8,674 nucleotides of DNA, taken from assembly GCA_013815505.1 (NCBI GenBank), contig JACDGA010000060.1, positions 1 through 8,674 of the forward strand, read 5' to 3'. This stretch comes from Acidimicrobiia bacterium. Its GTDB lineage: Bacteria > Actinomycetota > Acidimicrobiia > Acidimicrobiales > Ilumatobacteraceae. Positions within the stretch are counted from its first letter, which is position 1; every line of letters begins with the position of its first letter. Under the pieces are notes generated by a model. It was given only the letters and a program-made list of their open reading frames with translations, was not told where the DNA came from and searched no databases. Shown here piece by piece: positions 7,112 through 8,674 of this stretch. A program made the translations under genes and the position numbers.

Positions 7112-8206
7112 GTGACCTTCGCCGTCGTGACCGGCGGTGGCACCGCTGGCCACGTCTACCCGGCCATCGCCGTCGCCGAGAGCCTCGTCGCCGCAGGACA
7201 CCCGCCGGGCGAGATCCACTACGTCGGCGCGCGACGCGGCGTCGAGACCCGCCTCGTACCGGTCACGCCGTTCCCGCACACGTTCGTCGACGTCGTCGGC
7301 CTCGCCCGCTCGCTGACGGTGCGCAACCTCGCGTTCGTGCCGCAGATGCTGCGCGCCACGCTGTCGCTCCGCCGGCTGTTGCGGTCACTGCAGCCGAAGG
7401 TGGTCGTGTCGGTGGGCGGCTACGCCGCAATGCCCGCCGTGTTCGCGGCCCGCACGCTGCGCATCCCGATCGTCGTCGTCAGCTACGACCGCAAGCCCGG
7501 CAGGGCGAACACGCTCGCGGCACGGTTCGCCGCGGCATGTGCGATCGCGTTTCCCGACACGGCGTTGCCGCGTGCCGAGATGACGGGTGCGCCGGTGCGC
7601 CAGCGCGTGCTCGACGTCGACCGCGTCGCCGACCGAACCGGCGCACGTGAGGCGCTCGGCGTCGACGACGAGCGGTTCCTCGTCACCGTCATCGGAGGGT
7701 CGCTCGGCTCGGCGGCGCTGAATTCCGCAGTTCTCGCCTACGTCACCGAGCATGCGTCGGATCGCCGCCTTGCCGTCCGTCACGTCGTCGGTGAGCGCTT
7801 CCTGGCCGCTGCGGCGCCGGCTCGGGACGGCAGCGACGGCGTGCGGTACGAGGCGGTCGCGTTCGACGAGGCGCTGGCCACGAGCTACGCCGCCAGCGAT
7901 CTCCTCGTCGGACGCGGGGGAGCGAGCACGGTCGCCGAGGTGGCGGTCACCGGCGTGCCGTCGATCCTCGTCCCGTGGGGCGGCGCGGCCGAGGACCATC
8001 AGACCGCGAACGTCGCATGGCTGAGCGATCGCGGGGGAGCGGTGCGCCTCGCCGAGACCGAGCTGCCCGGCCTCGGCGCACGGATCGAGGAGCTGCGAGG
8101 TGACGACGACCGTCGCGAGGCGATCTCGGCCGCAGCCCGGCGCGCCGGCGAGGTGCACCGCAGCGGCGCATTGCCGGAGTTGATCGAGCGCGTGGCTCTA
8201 CCCTGA
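7112..8206 (+). CDS. murG: MurG, lipid I GlcNAc-transferase
   Basis: Peripheral membrane glycosyltransferase on the cytoplasmic face (GT-B fold, family GT28) that adds GlcNAc from UDP-GlcNAc to lipid I, giving lipid II. It has 364 aa, the usual length. N-terminal domain: GGGTAGHVYPA 8-18 with the conserved His14, and SVGGYAAMPAV 100-110. C-terminal donor domain: GGSLGSAALN 195-204, RGGASTVAE 268-276 with the conserved Glu276, and EDHQTAN 294-300. Between the domains, the place where most MurG proteins have HEQN followed by xxPGxxN reads VVVSYDRKPGRAN (121-133), so the EQN residues are not conserved while PGRAN is. The GTG start directly follows the ftsW TAG; only a weak AGG is seen upstream. 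The context between ftsW and murC supports MurG over a generic glycosyltransferase. Confidence 0.94.
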   Translation: MTFAVVTGGGTAGHVYPAIAVAESLVAAGHPPGEIHYVGARRGVETRLVPVTPFPHTFVDVVGLARSLTVRNLAFVPQMLRATLSLRRLLRSLQPKVVVSVGGYAAMPAVFAARTLRIPIVVVSYDRKPGRANTLAARFAAACAIAFPDTALPRAEMTGAPVRQRVLDVDRVADRTGAREALGVDDERFLVTVIGGSLGSAALNSAVLAYVTEHASDRRLAVRHVVGERFLAAAAPARDGSDGVRYEAVAFDEALATSYAASDLLVGRGGASTVAEVAVTGVPSILVPWGGAAEDHQTANVAWLSDRGGAVRLAETELPGLGARIEELRGDDDRREAISAAARRAGEVHRSGALPELIERVALP

Positions 8207-8217
8207 TGGCGTCGTGA
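8206..8217 (+). other. Possible three-codon coupling frame between murG and murC
   Basis: ATG at 8206-8208 shares its A with the murG stop (TGATG) and starts a frame of Met-Ala-Ser that stops at TGA 8215-8217. This stop overlaps the murC GTG at 8214-8216. The arrangement could pass terminating ribosomes from murG to murC. It may equally be chance, as re-initiation can span 7 bases without it. Confidence 0.25.
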
Positions 8218-8674
8218 ACGTCACTGCCATGCACGAGACGAAGCCGGTCCCTCCGCTTGACCTCCATCAGCGCCAGCGGCTGCACGTCGTCGGCGTCGGC
8301 GGTCCAGGGATGAGCGCGGTGGCGATCGCGCTCGCCGAGATGGGCCACGACGTGTCGGGCAGCGACATCCGCGAGCAGCCCGTGCTCGATCGCGTGCGTG
8401 CCGCCGGCGTCGACGTCTCGATCGGCCACGATCCGGCGCACGTCGACGGGTGTGACGCCGTCACAGCCTCCCCGGCGATCCCGGCGAACCACCTCGAGCT
8501 CGCGGCGGCCGCCGAACGCGGCATCCCGTTCGTCAGGCGGGCAGGTGTGCTCGCCTCGATCTGCGCCATGTCGCAGGCCATCGCCGTCGCCGGCACGCAC
8601 GGTAAGACCACCACCACCTCGATGCTGCTCCTCGTGCTCGCCGACGCCGGACTGCACCCCAACTTCGTCATCGG
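8214..8674 (+). CDS. murC: MurC, UDP-N-acetylmuramate:L-alanine ligase (3' partial)
   Basis: First Mur ligase of the pathway, adding L-Ala to UDP-MurNAc in the cytoplasm. Only the first 153 full codons are in the window. Landmarks: HVVGVGGPGMSAVA 24-37, the Rossmann-type uridine-binding motif (GIGGAGMS in most relatives); SGSD 48-51; TASPAIP 84-90, matching the SSAI region; P-loop GTHGKTTTTSM 127-137, whose His is typical of MurC; LHPNFVI 147-153 near the edge. Two starts are possible: GTG 8214 and ATG 8229, giving an N-terminus 5 residues shorter. Neither has a clear Shine-Dalgarno site; I prefer GTG 8214 because its GTGA resembles the other junctions of the cluster. Both leave about 20 residues before the first strand, a little longer than in compact MurC proteins. 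Confidence 0.93.
   Translation, partial: MNVTAMHETKPVPPLDLHQRQRLHVVGVGGPGMSAVAIALAEMGHDVSGSDIREQPVLDRVRAAGVDVSIGHDPAHVDGCDAVTASPAIPANHLELAAAAERGIPFVRRAGVLASICAMSQAIAVAGTHGKTTTTSMLLLVLADAGLHPNFVI

Overview
The window is a tightly packed stretch of the division and cell wall (dcw) cluster of a high-GC bacterium. All genes lie on the + strand and follow the classical order, with one gap: ftsI (5' end outside the window), murE, mraY, murD, ftsW, murG, murC (3' end outside the window). murF, which normally sits between murE and mraY, is absent at that place. The DNA is strongly GC-rich. GTG starts are frequent, FtsI and FtsW both carry Arg-rich cytoplasmic N-terminal tails, and the gene set is actinobacterial in style. 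I infer an actinobacterium, possibly a deep-branching one such as Acidimicrobiia, but no marker here fixes the taxon.

Layout: 1-2030 is the end of ftsI, the septal transpeptidase. Its reading frame is open all the way to the left edge, so the gene starts upstream of the window. 2027-3463 is murE, 3460-4518 mraY, 4515-5906 murD, 5903-7111 ftsW, 7112-8206 murG, and 8214-8674 the first third of murC. The first four junctions (ftsI/murE, murE/mraY, mraY/murD, murD/ftsW) are 4-base GTGA or ATGA stop/start overlaps. ftsW and murG abut. murG and murC are separated by 7 bases, which are spanned by a possible three-codon reading frame. No stretch above 300 bases lacks a gene, and I see no internal promoter, terminator, RNA gene, mobile element or CRISPR array.

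Function: MurC, MurD and MurE successively add L-Ala, D-Glu and the diamino acid to UDP-MurNAc. MraY moves the muropeptide onto undecaprenyl phosphate (lipid I), MurG adds GlcNAc (lipid II), and FtsW with FtsI polymerises and cross-links the product at the septum. The missing step in this window is MurF, which adds D-Ala-D-Ala.

This is mostly an ordinary core region. Points worth a second look are the absent murF, a MurG without the usual HEQN motif, a MurD with several altered signature motifs and a repeat-encoded Asp/Arg tail, the long basic FtsI N-terminus, and the murG/murC junction. I found no convincing new system.
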